From assembly GCF_002797685.1 (NCBI RefSeq), contig NZ_PGFH01000001.1, positions 1,674,001 to 1,738,000 of the forward strand: DNA of 64,000 nucleotides, given 5' to 3'. The stretch is from Salinibacterium amurskyense. Its GTDB lineage: Bacteria > Actinomycetota > Actinomycetes > Actinomycetales > Microbacteriaceae. The notes below the pieces were generated by a model, which saw nothing but the letters and a program-made list of their open reading frames with translations, had not been told where the DNA came from and did not search any database. The position numbers were made by a program, and so were the translations under genes. Shown here in pieces: positions 1 to 7,979 of the stretch. Each line of letters begins with the position of its first letter. Positions within the stretch are counted from its first letter, which is position 1.

Positions 1-1
1 T

Positions 2-406
2 GCGATCTTCCGCTCGGCGGCTGCTCTGGGCGCCGATGCTGTGCTGATCACCCCCCGCTGCGCAGACCCCCTGTACCGTCGCAGCGTTCGCGTGAGCATG
101 GGCACGGTGCTGCAGGTGCCGTGGACGCGCATCCCGAACTGGCCCGAAGACGCCGCCGAGCTCAAGGCTGCAGGGTTTCATCTCGCTGCGCTGGCCCTCA
201 ACGACGACTCGGTCGACCTCGATACTTTTGCCGCGACAGCACCCGAGCGCGTCGCTCTCATTCTCGGCACGGAAGGCGACGGCCTCTCGCGCAGCACTAT
301 CGAAACTGCCGACACCGTCGTAAAGATTCCGATGATGCACGGTGTCGATTCGCTCAACGTGGCCGCGGCGAGTGCTGTCGGGATGTACACACTTCGGGTG
401 CGCTAG
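2..406 (+). CDS. TrmH/SpoU-family RNA 2'-O-ribose methyltransferase, 5' truncated by window edge
   Basis: The reading frame is open from base 2, so the gene starts before the window; 134 C-terminal residues are visible. The family transfers a methyl group from S-adenosylmethionine to a ribose 2'-OH of rRNA or tRNA and folds as a trefoil-knotted SPOUT domain. The visible motifs are IFRSAAALGAD (motif 1 region), ILGTEGDGLS (motif 2) and IPMMHGVDSLNVAAASAV (motif 3, which forms the knot and SAM pocket). The gene ends at a TAG, followed 34 bases later by the carboxypeptidase gene. Whether the substrate is 23S rRNA or tRNA cannot be told from this part. Confidence 0.9.
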   Translation, partial: AIFRSAAALGADAVLITPRCADPLYRRSVRVSMGTVLQVPWTRIPNWPEDAAELKAAGFHLAALALNDDSVDLDTFAATAPERVALILGTEGDGLSRSTIETADTVVKIPMMHGVDSLNVAAASAVGMYTLRVR

Positions 407-428
407 GTTTCGACCGCCCCGCACCTGT

Positions 429-434
429 TAGCGT
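429..434 (+). promoter_or_regulatory. Leaderless -10 box (TAGCGT) of the carboxypeptidase gene
   Basis: TAGCGT ends 6 bases before the GTG at 441, which would place the transcription start on the first base of the start codon. No Shine-Dalgarno sequence is visible. Confidence 0.5.
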
Positions 435-440
435 TATCCG

Positions 441-1667
441 GTGCCGCTGACTCAACGCCAAATCTTCCGTCGCCGTCGCATCGTCGTTTTCTCCGCTGTA
501 GCCGTTGCATTCTCGTTAACGTTCTATTTGCCCCTGACGTTGCTAGCCCCTCTCGATGCGATCTCCGCGAACGTGGTGCCCGTCGCCGAGCCCGAGGTAG
601 CAGTACCTGAAATTACCCTTCCGGGATACGGCGTTTCGGCGATCGGTGCACTCGACCGCCCTGGTGTCTTGGCTCAGGCGGGTAGCGCAGAAGCTGTACC
701 GATTGCCTCGATCACGAAAATTATTACGTCGTTGGTCGTTCTCGATGCCAAGCCACTCGCTGCGGATGAAGCGGGACCGACCATCACGTTTGGTCAAACG
801 GACGTCGATTATTACTACGACCAACTCGCTCAATACGGTTCGGTCGCCCCTGTCTATACCGGCCAACAACTCTCGCAACGCGATGTTTTGACTGTCGTTT
901 TGCTCCCGTCGGCAAATAATTACGCTCAATCGCTGGCCCACTGGGCTTTCGGCTCCGAAGAAGCGTTCGTTGCCGCGGCCGCGGCGTGGCTAGACAGCAA
1001 GGGTCTGGCAGACACGACGCTAACCGAAGCATCGGGCATCCAAGAAACCAATCGGAGCACGGCTGCTGATCTGACCGAGATCGCGCGGTTGGCCATCGAG
1101 AATCCCGTCATCGCACAGATCGTGTCGAGCTCGACTGCAGAGATCCCCGGCATCGGTACGGTCAGCAACAGCAACAAGCTCCTCGGCATCGATGGCGTAG
1201 ATGGAATTAAGACGGGAACCCTTGACGAGGGTTGGTCGTGCCTTCTCTTCTCGGCTGATGTTTCCGTTGGTGACACCGTGATTACGCTGGTCGGCGCCGT
1301 CGTGGGCGGGCCAGACCATCCCACTATTAACGCCGCGATCCAGGAACTCATTGCGGATGCGACCGCCGGCTACTCCGAAGTGACGCTCGCCAGCGTTGAC
1401 GAAGAGTTCGCCGAATATGACACGCCGTGGGGTGACGAAGCGTCCGCCATCTCGGAGTCCACCGTCAGCGCAGTCGTGTGGGGCGAAGACGAGATTTCAA
1501 TGAGCGTGAATGTGCCGACTGTGCGTACCGCGGATGCCGGGGAGAGCGCAGGAACCGTGGAATTCCGGGTCGGAGACGAGACGTTTAGCGTGCCGCTGGT
1601 CTTGAGCGGCGAGATTGACGATCCAGGGCCATGGTGGAGACTGACAAATCCGGCCGCAATGTTTTAG
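441..1667 (+). CDS. D-alanyl-D-alanine carboxypeptidase (DacA/PBP5-type, S11 family)
   Basis: 408 residues. S11 enzymes trim the terminal D-Ala of peptidoglycan stem peptides outside the membrane. All three penicillin-binding motifs are present: SITK at residues 90-93 (nucleophile serine and lysine), SAN at 157-159, and KTG at 257-259. An N-terminal arginine cluster (residues 10-13) followed by a hydrophobic segment (about 14-37) looks like a signal anchor. The C-terminal part (about 300-408) resembles the beta-rich domain that follows the catalytic domain in this family. The GTG start is preferred because a -10-like box sits exactly 6 bases upstream. It is probably its own transcription unit. 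Confidence 0.88.
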   Translation: MPLTQRQIFRRRRIVVFSAVAVAFSLTFYLPLTLLAPLDAISANVVPVAEPEVAVPEITLPGYGVSAIGALDRPGVLAQAGSAEAVPIASITKIITSLVVLDAKPLAADEAGPTITFGQTDVDYYYDQLAQYGSVAPVYTGQQLSQRDVLTVVLLPSANNYAQSLAHWAFGSEEAFVAAAAAWLDSKGLADTTLTEASGIQETNRSTAADLTEIARLAIENPVIAQIVSSSTAEIPGIGTVSNSNKLLGIDGVDGIKTGTLDEGWSCLLFSADVSVGDTVITLVGAVVGGPDHPTINAAIQELIADATAGYSEVTLASVDEEFAEYDTPWGDEASAISESTVSAVVWGEDEISMSVNVPTVRTADAGESAGTVEFRVGDETFSVPLVLSGEIDDPGPWWRLTNPAAMF

Positions 1668-1742
1668 TTATCGAATAGACACGGCGCTCACAGGCGGCCG
1701 CGATAAGGTGGAGTGTATCTGGAGCACTTGCTCGCTTGTCAC

Positions 1743-1758
1743 ATGACTGGGAAGTCAT
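1743..1758. promoter_or_regulatory. 6-bp perfect inverted repeat upstream of the desaturase
   Basis: ATGACT, 4-base spacer GGGA, AGTCAT, ending 20 bases before the desaturase start. Its size and position suit an operator for a dimeric regulator, but no specific family is recognisable. Confidence 0.3.
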
Positions 1759-1778
1759 TCGAAAATATCTGAGGTCAC

Positions 1779-2885
1779 GTGAGTAGTTCTCTCTCAGCCG
1801 ATCCCGTACGTGTAATTAAAACTGGTCCCCGCGGCGTCGGTAGCCAGATGAGCGATTTCGCCGCCCTCTTGCGCACTGTGCGCGAGGCCGGCCTGCTGCG
1901 TCGCAGCAAACGCTTTTACATCACCACTTTTGCCGTCATCACCCTCGCCATGGCTGGCGCTTGGGTCGGCTTCGCGATGCTCGCCGGCACGTGGTACATC
2001 CTTCTCATCGCCGCGGCGATGGGGATCATCTTCACGCAATACGCATTCTTGACTCACGAGTTGGCACATCGCCAGGTCTTCCAGTCGAGCAAGCTCAACG
2101 ACACGCTCGGCCGGTTGATGTCCGACCTCGTGGTCGGCATCAGCTACGCGTGGTGGATGAACAAGCATTCGCGTCACCACGCGAACCCCAACACTGTCGA
2201 CAAAGATCCCGACATTGAGACTGACTTCATCATTTTCCAGAAGGAAAAGGCTGTCGGCCTCAAGGGACTCACTAAGTTCATGGCTAACCGCCAGGGCTAC
2301 CTGTTCTTCCCTGCACTCTTGCTTGAGGGCTTCAACCTTCATTCGCACGCCTTCCAAGAAGTTTTCAACTTCAAGAAGAAGGTCGACAAGCGTTGGCTCG
2401 AGATCACGCTGTTGCTGGTTCGCAACATCGGTTACCTCGCGATCGTGTTCAGCTTCCTGCCCCTCGGAATGGCTTTCGCCTTCCTCGGCGTGCAAATGGG
2501 AATCTTCGGTCTCTACATGGGCGCATCATTCGCGCCCAACCACAAGGGAATGCCGATCCTGCCCAAGGGCTCCAAGGTCGACTTCCTGCGCCGTCAGGTA
2601 CTCACGAGCCGCAACATCCGTAGCGGTCACTTTATGAACCACTTCATGGGCGGCCTCAACTACCAGATCGAGCATCACTTGTTCCCGACTATGCCGCGAC
2701 CGCACCTGCGCCGCGCGCAAGAGATCGTCAAGGAGTACTGCAAGACCAAGGACATCAAGTACACCGAGGTCGGTCTCTTTACGTCCTATGGCATCGTTAT
2801 TCGCCACCTCAACGAGGTCGGCCTGAGCGCCGATGGCGATCCGTTCGACTGCCCGGCAGCAGGACGCACCGGCTACAGCGGCTAA
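1779..2885 (+). CDS. Membrane fatty-acid desaturase
   Basis: 368 residues. Membrane di-iron desaturases insert a cis double bond into acyl chains and so adjust membrane fluidity, often in the cold. The three histidine clusters that bind the di-iron centre are visible: HELAH at residues 93-97, HSRHH at 130-134 and QIEHH at 296-300. Hydrophobic segments lie around 47-90 and 205-255. The last cluster followed by LFPTMPRPHL resembles actinobacterial acyl desaturases. The regioselectivity and the acyl carrier (lipid or CoA) cannot be deduced. The GTG at 1779 begins the conserved reading frame. The gene is monocistronic, with a strong terminator directly after it. Confidence 0.9.
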   Translation: MSSSLSADPVRVIKTGPRGVGSQMSDFAALLRTVREAGLLRRSKRFYITTFAVITLAMAGAWVGFAMLAGTWYILLIAAAMGIIFTQYAFLTHELAHRQVFQSSKLNDTLGRLMSDLVVGISYAWWMNKHSRHHANPNTVDKDPDIETDFIIFQKEKAVGLKGLTKFMANRQGYLFFPALLLEGFNLHSHAFQEVFNFKKKVDKRWLEITLLLVRNIGYLAIVFSFLPLGMAFAFLGVQMGIFGLYMGASFAPNHKGMPILPKGSKVDFLRRQVLTSRNIRSGHFMNHFMGGLNYQIEHHLFPTMPRPHLRRAQEIVKEYCKTKDIKYTEVGLFTSYGIVIRHLNEVGLSADGDPFDCPAAGRTGYSG

Positions 2886-2902
2886 CTGCCGCTTGAGTTC
2901 AC

Positions 2903-2938
2903 AGAAAAGGCCCTCACCACTAGGTGAGGGCCTTTTCT
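2903..2938. terminator. Bidirectional terminator between desaturase and SGNH hydrolase
   Basis: Perfect 16-bp stem with a 4-base loop (2919-2922). AAAA and TTTT tracts lie within the outer arms, so it can serve both converging genes. Confidence 0.9.
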
Positions 2939-3008
2939 GCGGTCATGGGGCACACAGCGACCGCTGGCGAGGCAGCGGTCGCTGGAGACTGGCCTGAGCT
3001 GGCCTGAA

Positions 3009-3770
3009 CTAGAAGCCGGGGCGCTTGGCCGTGATGTTGTCTCCAGACGACTGGTGGCGCACGCGACGCAGTACCCACGGCACGAGATGCTCGCGAGCCC
3101 AGCCGATGTCTTCGACCCGCGCTTGACGCCACCGCCGCGGAGGTAGCGGCTCTGGTTGGAAAGGTTCGAGATCATTCTCGACGTTGAGAGCATCCAGCAC
3201 CATCCGGGCAACCGTGTGGTGGCCCACTGCGGAGAAATGCAAACGATCGGGGGCCCACATGCGCGGGTCGCCCAGCTCACGCAGTGACCACATGTCCGCC
3301 ACGATCGCGTCATGGCGCTGAGCCACGGCGCGGATGTTCTCGTTGTAGATGGCTACCTTGCCGCGCATGCGGTTCAAAACTGGCGTCATCCCGATGTCGG
3401 GCCCCGTGAAGAGCACGACCGTGGCGCCGTCGCTGCGCAGCTGACGTACGAGCTCGTCGACACGGCCGGCAACCTCGTCGGCATCCGAACCGGGGCGGAT
3501 GATGTCGTTGCCGCCCGCAGACACGCTGATGAGGTCAGGCTTCAGCTCGAGCGCCGGCTCCAGTTGCTCGCTAGCAATCTGATTGAGCAGCCGGCCTCGG
3601 ATCGCCAAGTTCGCGTAGGCGAAGTCCTGTTTGCGCGAGCCAAGCACTTCGGCCACGCGGTCAGCCCAGCCACGATTGCCGCCGGGGGAGTCGGGCTCGG
3701 GGTCTCCGATGCCTTCGGTGAACGAGTCGCCGATCGCGACGTATCTACTCCAAGGATGTTCGTGTTGCAT
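3009..3770 (-). CDS. SGNH/GDSL-family hydrolase
   Basis: 253 residues, probably a cytosolic esterase or lipase since no signal peptide is seen. Block I is GDSF at residues 14-17 with nucleophile Ser16, block II contains Gly59 in IRGR, block III is GGND with Asn88, and block V is D-R-L-H-F near the C-terminus with the catalytic Asp and His. The ATG at 3770 is chosen over a longer TTG start at 3788 because AAGG lies about 8 bases upstream of it. The natural substrate is unknown. The gene is divergent from the GlsB-like gene and convergent with the desaturase. Confidence 0.88.
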   Translation of the reverse strand: MQHEHPWSRYVAIGDSFTEGIGDPEPDSPGGNRGWADRVAEVLGSRKQDFAYANLAIRGRLLNQIASEQLEPALELKPDLISVSAGGNDIIRPGSDADEVAGRVDELVRQLRSDGATVVLFTGPDIGMTPVLNRMRGKVAIYNENIRAVAQRHDAIVADMWSLRELGDPRMWAPDRLHFSAVGHHTVARMVLDALNVENDLEPFQPEPLPPRRWRQARVEDIGWAREHLVPWVLRRVRHQSSGDNITAKRPGF

Positions 3771-3858
3771 ACTTCTACCTTGTCTCACAATTCCTCTGTG
3801 CGCTATCCGTGTGCTTCCTGTGAGCCACCTGAATTACTTTGACCCTCGTACAGGGCAC

Positions 3859-3907
3859 GTGGTTAAGTCTTCTCTGTTGGTTTTCACAACGAAAACTACT
3901 TAACCAC
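3859..3907. promoter_or_regulatory. 10-bp inverted repeat in the leader of the GlsB-like gene
   Basis: GTGGTTAAGT (3859-3868) and ACTTAACCAC (3898-3907) are exact reverse complements separated by 29 bases, with a smaller GTTG/CAAC pair inside. The element ends 17 bases before the start codon of the GlsB-like gene. It could be an RNA hairpin in the leader or paired operator half-sites. Confidence 0.4.
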
Positions 3908-3924
3908 CGTTTGGAGAACACACA

Positions 3925-4188
3925 ATGGGAATCATCGGTTGGATCGTCCTGGGACTGATCGCTGGAGCAATCGCTAAGGCAATTCTGCCCGGACGCCAAG
4001 GCGGCGGTTGGCTCGCAACACTCCTGCTCGGTGTAGTAGGTGCTCTTGTCGGAGGATTTGTCGGAGGCGCCATCTTCGGTGTCGAGCTCGAGACATTCTT
4101 CTCAATTGAAACCTGGCTCGTCGCAATCGGCGGCTCGGTACTCGTGCTCTTCCTCTACGGACTGATCACGCGCGGCTCACGTCGCTAA
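3925..4188 (+). CDS. GlsB/YeaQ/YmgE-family small membrane protein
   Basis: 87 residues with three hydrophobic segments (about 2-18, 28-50 and 58-80) rich in glycine. This is the layout of the transglycosylase-associated/GlsB family, small inner-membrane proteins linked to envelope stress and stationary phase in other bacteria. An RBS-like TTGGAG precedes the ATG by about 9 bases. It stands alone, with an inverted repeat before it and a strong terminator after it, which suggests separately controlled expression. The molecular function of the family is not established. Confidence 0.85.
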   Translation: MGIIGWIVLGLIAGAIAKAILPGRQGGGWLATLLLGVVGALVGGFVGGAIFGVELETFFSIETWLVAIGGSVLVLFLYGLITRGSRR

Positions 4189-4218
4189 ACACTCTTAGCT
4201 AGACAGCTTCACAAATAG

Positions 4219-4248
4219 GGCGGTGCACTTCGGTGCACCGCCTTTTTT
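4219..4248 (+). terminator. Rho-independent terminator of the GlsB-like gene
   Basis: 10-bp perfect stem GGCGGTGCAC/GTGCACCGCC with a 4-base TTCG tetraloop, followed by six Ts. Confidence 0.95.
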
Positions 4249-4300
4249 GCGTCTGCACAACGTGACCAAGGGCGGGCGCCGAGTCGATGGCGAAGCTCCA

Positions 4301-4323
4301 ACGTCAGCGGCACCTGAGAGAAT
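4301..4323 (+). promoter_or_regulatory. Leaderless promoter of dinB, possibly PafBC-type
   Basis: GAGAAT (4318-4323) ends 6 bases before the ATG. Eight bases upstream of it lies ACGTCAGCG (4301-4309), a 6-of-9 match to the RecA-independent damage motif TTGTCRGTG at the correct spacing. This is the weakest of four such matches in the window. Confidence 0.4.
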
Positions 4324-4329
4324 AGGCCC

Positions 4330-5577
4330 ATGGGTAAGCAAGACGGTCGAACGCGGCACGTAACCGCGGCGGGCGTCGACGACAGCACTGCCACGATCCT
4401 CCACGTCGACATGGATGCGTTCTTCGCATCCGTGGAGCTCTTGGATCATCCGGAGCTCGTGGGCAAGCCCGTCATCGTCGGGCACAACTCAGTTCGGTCC
4501 GTGGTCACTGCAGCAACGTACGAGGCCCGCAAGTTCGGCGTGAACTCGGCGATGCCCATGGCGCTGGCACTGCGCCGTTGCCCTCACGCCATCGTTCTCG
4601 AGCCGCACTTTGAGCGCTACCAGCACTTTTCGTCGGTTGTCTTCGACATCTGCGACCAACTCACCCCCAAGGTCGAGCGGCTTGGCATCGATGAAGCTTT
4701 CTTGGATGTTGCAGGCGCCCGCGCGATCTATGGTTCACCGATCGAGGTGGCCACACTGCTGCGCAAGCGAGTGTTCGAAGAAACCGGGCTGGTGTGCTCG
4801 GTCGGAGCCGCTGCATCGAAATATGTGGCAAAAGTGGCATCCGGGCTCTCCAAGCCCGATGGACTCCTGGTCATCCCTGCCGACAAGACCGTCGAGTTTC
4901 TTCACCCCCTTCCCATCTCTGCGTTGTGGGGCGTTGGCGGCAAGACGGCCGAGGCCCTCCAGCAGCGCGGATTCACGACCATTGCCCATGTCGCCCACGC
5001 AGATCGCGAAACGCTCACTCGCGCCGTCGGCGAGGCGGGGGCAGTCAAACTGCACAACCTCGCCTGGGGCAACGACCCACGCCCGGTGGTCGAGCGAGCA
5101 GCCGAGAAGAGCATCGGGCACGAGACCACGTTTGAATACAACGTGCTTGATGCCGATGAGATTCGTCGAGAATTGCTTCGACTTTCCGGCAAGGTCGCCG
5201 CTCGATTGCGGGCCGGGGGCGTCGAGGCGCGCACCGTCGTGCTCAAACTCCGTTTCGAAGACTTCAGCACCATCACTCGGTCGCGCAAGCTTCCCGACCC
5301 CACCGACCTCGGCCGCACGCTGTACGAGACCGTGCGCGACATCTACGCCGACTTCGCTCGAGAGGGCCGACCGGTGCGCCTCGTCGGCGTGCGCGGTGAG
5401 CAACTCGTCGAGCCCGGAGGCGGGCAGATGAGTTTGTGGGACACGACCGACGGCTGGCGGGATGCCGAAGAAGCTATGGAGGCGGCATCCGCTCGGTTCG
5501 GCACCGGCGCTATCGGTCCAGCACGGTTGCTCGGCTCGCAACGCTCCGAGCGTCCTCGGCTTGGCCAACGCGACTAG
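4330..5577 (+). CDS. dinB: DNA polymerase IV (Y-family translesion polymerase)
   Basis: 415 residues. Pol IV copies damaged templates with low fidelity and no proofreading. The catalytic carboxylates are all present: HVDMDAFF with Asp27, and IDEAF with Asp121 and Glu122. A thumb region and a little-finger domain (about 260-370) follow. The C-terminal tail contains GQMSLW, which resembles a beta-clamp binding motif. The GIDEAF form is a common variant of SIDEAF. The start is preferred because a -10-like GAGAAT sits 6 bases upstream. No LexA palindrome is visible here, unlike at the mutasome operon. Confidence 0.93.
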   Translation: MGKQDGRTRHVTAAGVDDSTATILHVDMDAFFASVELLDHPELVGKPVIVGHNSVRSVVTAATYEARKFGVNSAMPMALALRRCPHAIVLEPHFERYQHFSSVVFDICDQLTPKVERLGIDEAFLDVAGARAIYGSPIEVATLLRKRVFEETGLVCSVGAAASKYVAKVASGLSKPDGLLVIPADKTVEFLHPLPISALWGVGGKTAEALQQRGFTTIAHVAHADRETLTRAVGEAGAVKLHNLAWGNDPRPVVERAAEKSIGHETTFEYNVLDADEIRRELLRLSGKVAARLRAGGVEARTVVLKLRFEDFSTITRSRKLPDPTDLGRTLYETVRDIYADFAREGRPVRLVGVRGEQLVEPGGGQMSLWDTTDGWRDAEEAMEAASARFGTGAIGPARLLGSQRSERPRLGQRD

Positions 5578-5639
5578 CTCTCTTCCTCAGCAGCTCGGAA
5601 TTCGTAGCAGGTCAAAAAACGCAGCCGACACGAACGCGG

Positions 5640-5662
5640 TTGTCAGAAGTGAACGGTAAAGT
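5640..5662 (+). promoter_or_regulatory. PafBC-type (RecA-independent) damage promoter of the SF2 helicase
   Basis: TTGTCAGAA (5640-5648), exactly 8 bases, then TAAAGT (5657-5662). The published mycobacterial motif is TTGTCRGTG-N8-TANNNT. The TGTCR core and the spacing are intact, giving 7 of 9 matches. The -10 ends 8 bases before the GTG. Confidence 0.55.
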
Positions 5663-5670
5663 CTTATCAA

Positions 5671-7440
5671 GTGAGTACTCCATTGCCAGCCCCCACCGTG
5701 GGCACCTTCGCGGCGGAACACCTCTCACCGTCGTACCCTGAACGCGCCGCCCGCGGCACCGCATCCAAATTGCGGGCCTGGCAAGCAGAAGCGCTTGACC
5801 TGTACTTCGAGAAAGAGCCGCGCGACTTTCTCGCCGCGGCCACACCGGGCGCAGGCAAGACCACTTTCGCACTGCGCTTGGCTGTTGAACTCATTGCCCG
5901 TCGCGAGATCGACCGCGTCACCGTTGTTGCGCCGACTGATCACCTCAAACGCCAGTGGGCAGATGCTGCCAACCGCGTTGGTCTGCGCCTGAACCCGTCG
6001 TTCTCCAATGGCGATGCGTGGGGCGGCCGTCGTTTTCACGGCGTCGCCGTCACGTACGCACAGGTGGCAATGAAGGCATCGTTCCACCAGGAGATCACTG
6101 ACTCCGCCCGCACCCTCGTCATCCTCGACGAGGTGCACCACGGTGGTGATGCTCTCAGCTGGGGCGACGCGATCCACACTGCCTTCGGTCGCGCCACGCG
6201 CCGACTCTCGCTCACCGGAACACCCTTTCGCAGCGACACTGCCCCCATTCCCTTCGTCACCTATGCGCCCAACCATGAGGGCATCCGCACCTCAGTTACC
6301 GACTACAGCTATGGCTACGGTCGCGCGCTCGAAGACGGCGTTGTTCGCCCAGTGATCTTTATGGCCTACGCCGGCAAGATGAAGTGGCGTACGCGCATGG
6401 GCGACGAGATGGAAGCCCGCCTTGGCGAAGGCGACACCAAAGACGTTACGGCGCAGGCCTGGCGTACGGCCCTTGACCCCAAGGGCGAATGGATGCCAGC
6501 CGTGCTGCGCGCAGCCGACCGTCGCCTCAGCGAGATCCGCCACTCTGTTCCGGATGCGGGAGGGCTCGTGATCGCGACGGATCAGCTCGCGGCACGCGCC
6601 TACGCCAAGCTCATCAAGGACATCACGGGGGAGTCCGCCACGATCGTGCTCTCCGATGAGAAAGAGTCGTCATCGCGCATCGAGACCTTCGCCGAGAGCG
6701 ATAGTCGCTGGATGGTCGCTGTGCGCATGGTGTCAGAGGGCGTCGACGTTCCTCGACTGGCGGTTGGTGTGTACGCGACGTCGGCATCTACCCCGCTCTA
6801 TTTCGCTCAGGCAGTGGGACGCTTTGTGCGTACCCGTCGTAGAGGCGAAACAGCGTCGATCTTCTTGCCGAGTGTTCCGAACCTCATGAATCTGGCCGGC
6901 AAGCTCGAGAAAGAGCGCGATCATGCGCTTGACCGTAAAGAAACGGGCGACGAACTGCTCGACGACAGCCTCCTTGATGCGGAGAACCGCGAAGAGAAGA
7001 CGAGCGACGAACTTGCGGACGAGTTCACGTGGGAAGCGCTGGAGTCAGAGGCGAACTTTGACCGGGTGCTATTCGACGGCGCCGAGTTCGGCTTTGCCGC
7101 CGAGCCGGGTAGCGACGAAGAGCTCGACTTCATTGGTCTTCCCGGCATTCTGGAGCCCGAGCAAGTGCGTGAGCTGCTCATGCAGCGCCAGAAGCGTCAG
7201 TCAAAGCGCGCTGAGAGCCGGCCGAAGGCTGAACAACCCGCTCCGCTGTATCGCACGCTCAAAGAGCAGCGAACCCTGCTGAACAACCTCGTGGGCCGCA
7301 GAGCGAAGCTTTCTAACGAACCGCACGGATTGATCCACGCCGAGCTTCGACGCGTCTGTGGCGGTCCTGCGGTCGCTCAGGCCACTGTCACGCAATTGCA
7401 GACCCGCATCGATTACCTGCGCAAGGGCTTTCACTCCTAA
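5671..7440 (+). CDS. DEAD/DEAH-box superfamily 2 helicase
   Basis: 589 residues. Walker A is TPGAGKTT at residues 58-65, motif II is DEVH at 153-156, motif III-like SLTGTPFRS follows near 180, and the second RecA fold has SEGVDVPRL and the motif VI region QAVGRFVRTRRRG. The layout resembles the type III restriction/XPB-like branch of SF2, but no nuclease or methylase domain is attached. Residues from about 410 on are acidic and charged, and their role is unknown. The GTG start follows a promoter resembling the PafBC damage box, which together with dinB upstream suggests a DNA-repair role; that role is inferred. Confidence 0.85.
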   Translation: MSTPLPAPTVGTFAAEHLSPSYPERAARGTASKLRAWQAEALDLYFEKEPRDFLAAATPGAGKTTFALRLAVELIARREIDRVTVVAPTDHLKRQWADAANRVGLRLNPSFSNGDAWGGRRFHGVAVTYAQVAMKASFHQEITDSARTLVILDEVHHGGDALSWGDAIHTAFGRATRRLSLTGTPFRSDTAPIPFVTYAPNHEGIRTSVTDYSYGYGRALEDGVVRPVIFMAYAGKMKWRTRMGDEMEARLGEGDTKDVTAQAWRTALDPKGEWMPAVLRAADRRLSEIRHSVPDAGGLVIATDQLAARAYAKLIKDITGESATIVLSDEKESSSRIETFAESDSRWMVAVRMVSEGVDVPRLAVGVYATSASTPLYFAQAVGRFVRTRRRGETASIFLPSVPNLMNLAGKLEKERDHALDRKETGDELLDDSLLDAENREEKTSDELADEFTWEALESEANFDRVLFDGAEFGFAAEPGSDEELDFIGLPGILEPEQVRELLMQRQKRQSKRAESRPKAEQPAPLYRTLKEQRTLLNNLVGRRAKLSNEPHGLIHAELRRVCGGPAVAQATVTQLQTRIDYLRKGFHS

Positions 7441-7526
7441 AAGCCGCTCTGCGTGATCGTTAACGCAAAAAACGCGGCCATCTAGAAGCCGCGGTCATCC
7501 TGAGAGCCTGAGCACCAGCATCGTGG

Positions 7527-7577
7527 TTGATAAGAAAACGTCCTCAACAAGAAAACGTCCTTAACAAGAAAACGCCC
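7527..7577. repeat. Three tandem 17-bp repeats running into the cspA terminator
   Basis: TTGATAAGAAAACGTCC (7527-7543), TCAACAAGAAAACGTCC (7544-7560) and TTAACAAGAAAACGCCC (7561-7577). The end of the third unit forms the left arm of the terminator hairpin. Confidence 0.8.
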
Positions 7578-7599
7578 CCGGTATAGGACCGGGGGCGTT
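7571..7599 (-). terminator. Terminator of the cold-shock gene
   Basis: 11-bp perfect stem AACGCCCCCGG/CCGGGGGCGTT with a 7-base loop. On the - strand it is followed by TTTCTTGTT. The helicase gene ends on the other side, so it may serve both. Confidence 0.85.
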
Positions 7600-7620
7600 C
7601 TCATTACTGAACTATCAAGA

Positions 7621-7824
7621 TCAGAGGGGGCGGATGTTCTCCGCCTGGGGACCCTTGGGTCCCTGTGTGATGTCAAACTCAACCTTTTGGTTCTCGTCGA
7701 GCGACTTGTAGCCATTTGTTGCGATGGCCGAGTAGTGGGCGAACACGTCAGGACTTCCATCCTCGGGGGCGATGAATCCAAAGCCCTTTTCTGCGTTGAA
7801 CCACTTGACGGTACCTAGTGCCAT
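7621..7824 (-). CDS. Cold-shock protein, CspA family
   Basis: 67 residues, the normal length of this single OB-fold family of RNA chaperones. The RNP1 motif KGFGFI and the RNP2 region VFAHYSAI are intact. A strong RBS (GGAGGAG) precedes the ATG. The leader contains TATACA (complement of 7884-7889), which could be a -10 and would give an mRNA leader of about 50 bases; long leaders are typical of cold-shock genes. Whether it is cold-induced or constitutive cannot be read from the sequence. Confidence 0.95.
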   Translation of the reverse strand: MALGTVKWFNAEKGFGFIAPEDGSPDVFAHYSAIATNGYKSLDENQKVEFDITQGPKGPQAENIRPL

Positions 7825-7979
7825 TTAAAACTCCTCCAGGAGCGTTCTTCAGGCCCCGACAGTCGAGGCCGCCTTCATGCCTTTGTATAGAACATGAACG
7901 ATGGCCTAAGGCTATAGCAGGAAAGCCCTGCATGTGTCATGTATTTCGAAAAAGTCACATAACGGTAATGAATTGGTCA

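Noticed and set aside
1734-1760. TTGTCACAT upstream of the desaturase as a PafBC box
   Set aside because: Only 6 of 9 positions match and no TANNNT lies at N8.
4250-4330. LexA box in front of dinB
   Set aside because: No palindrome of the GAAC-N4-GTTC type is present.
7527-7577. CRISPR-like repeats
   Set aside because: Units are directly adjacent with no spacers and there are no cas genes.
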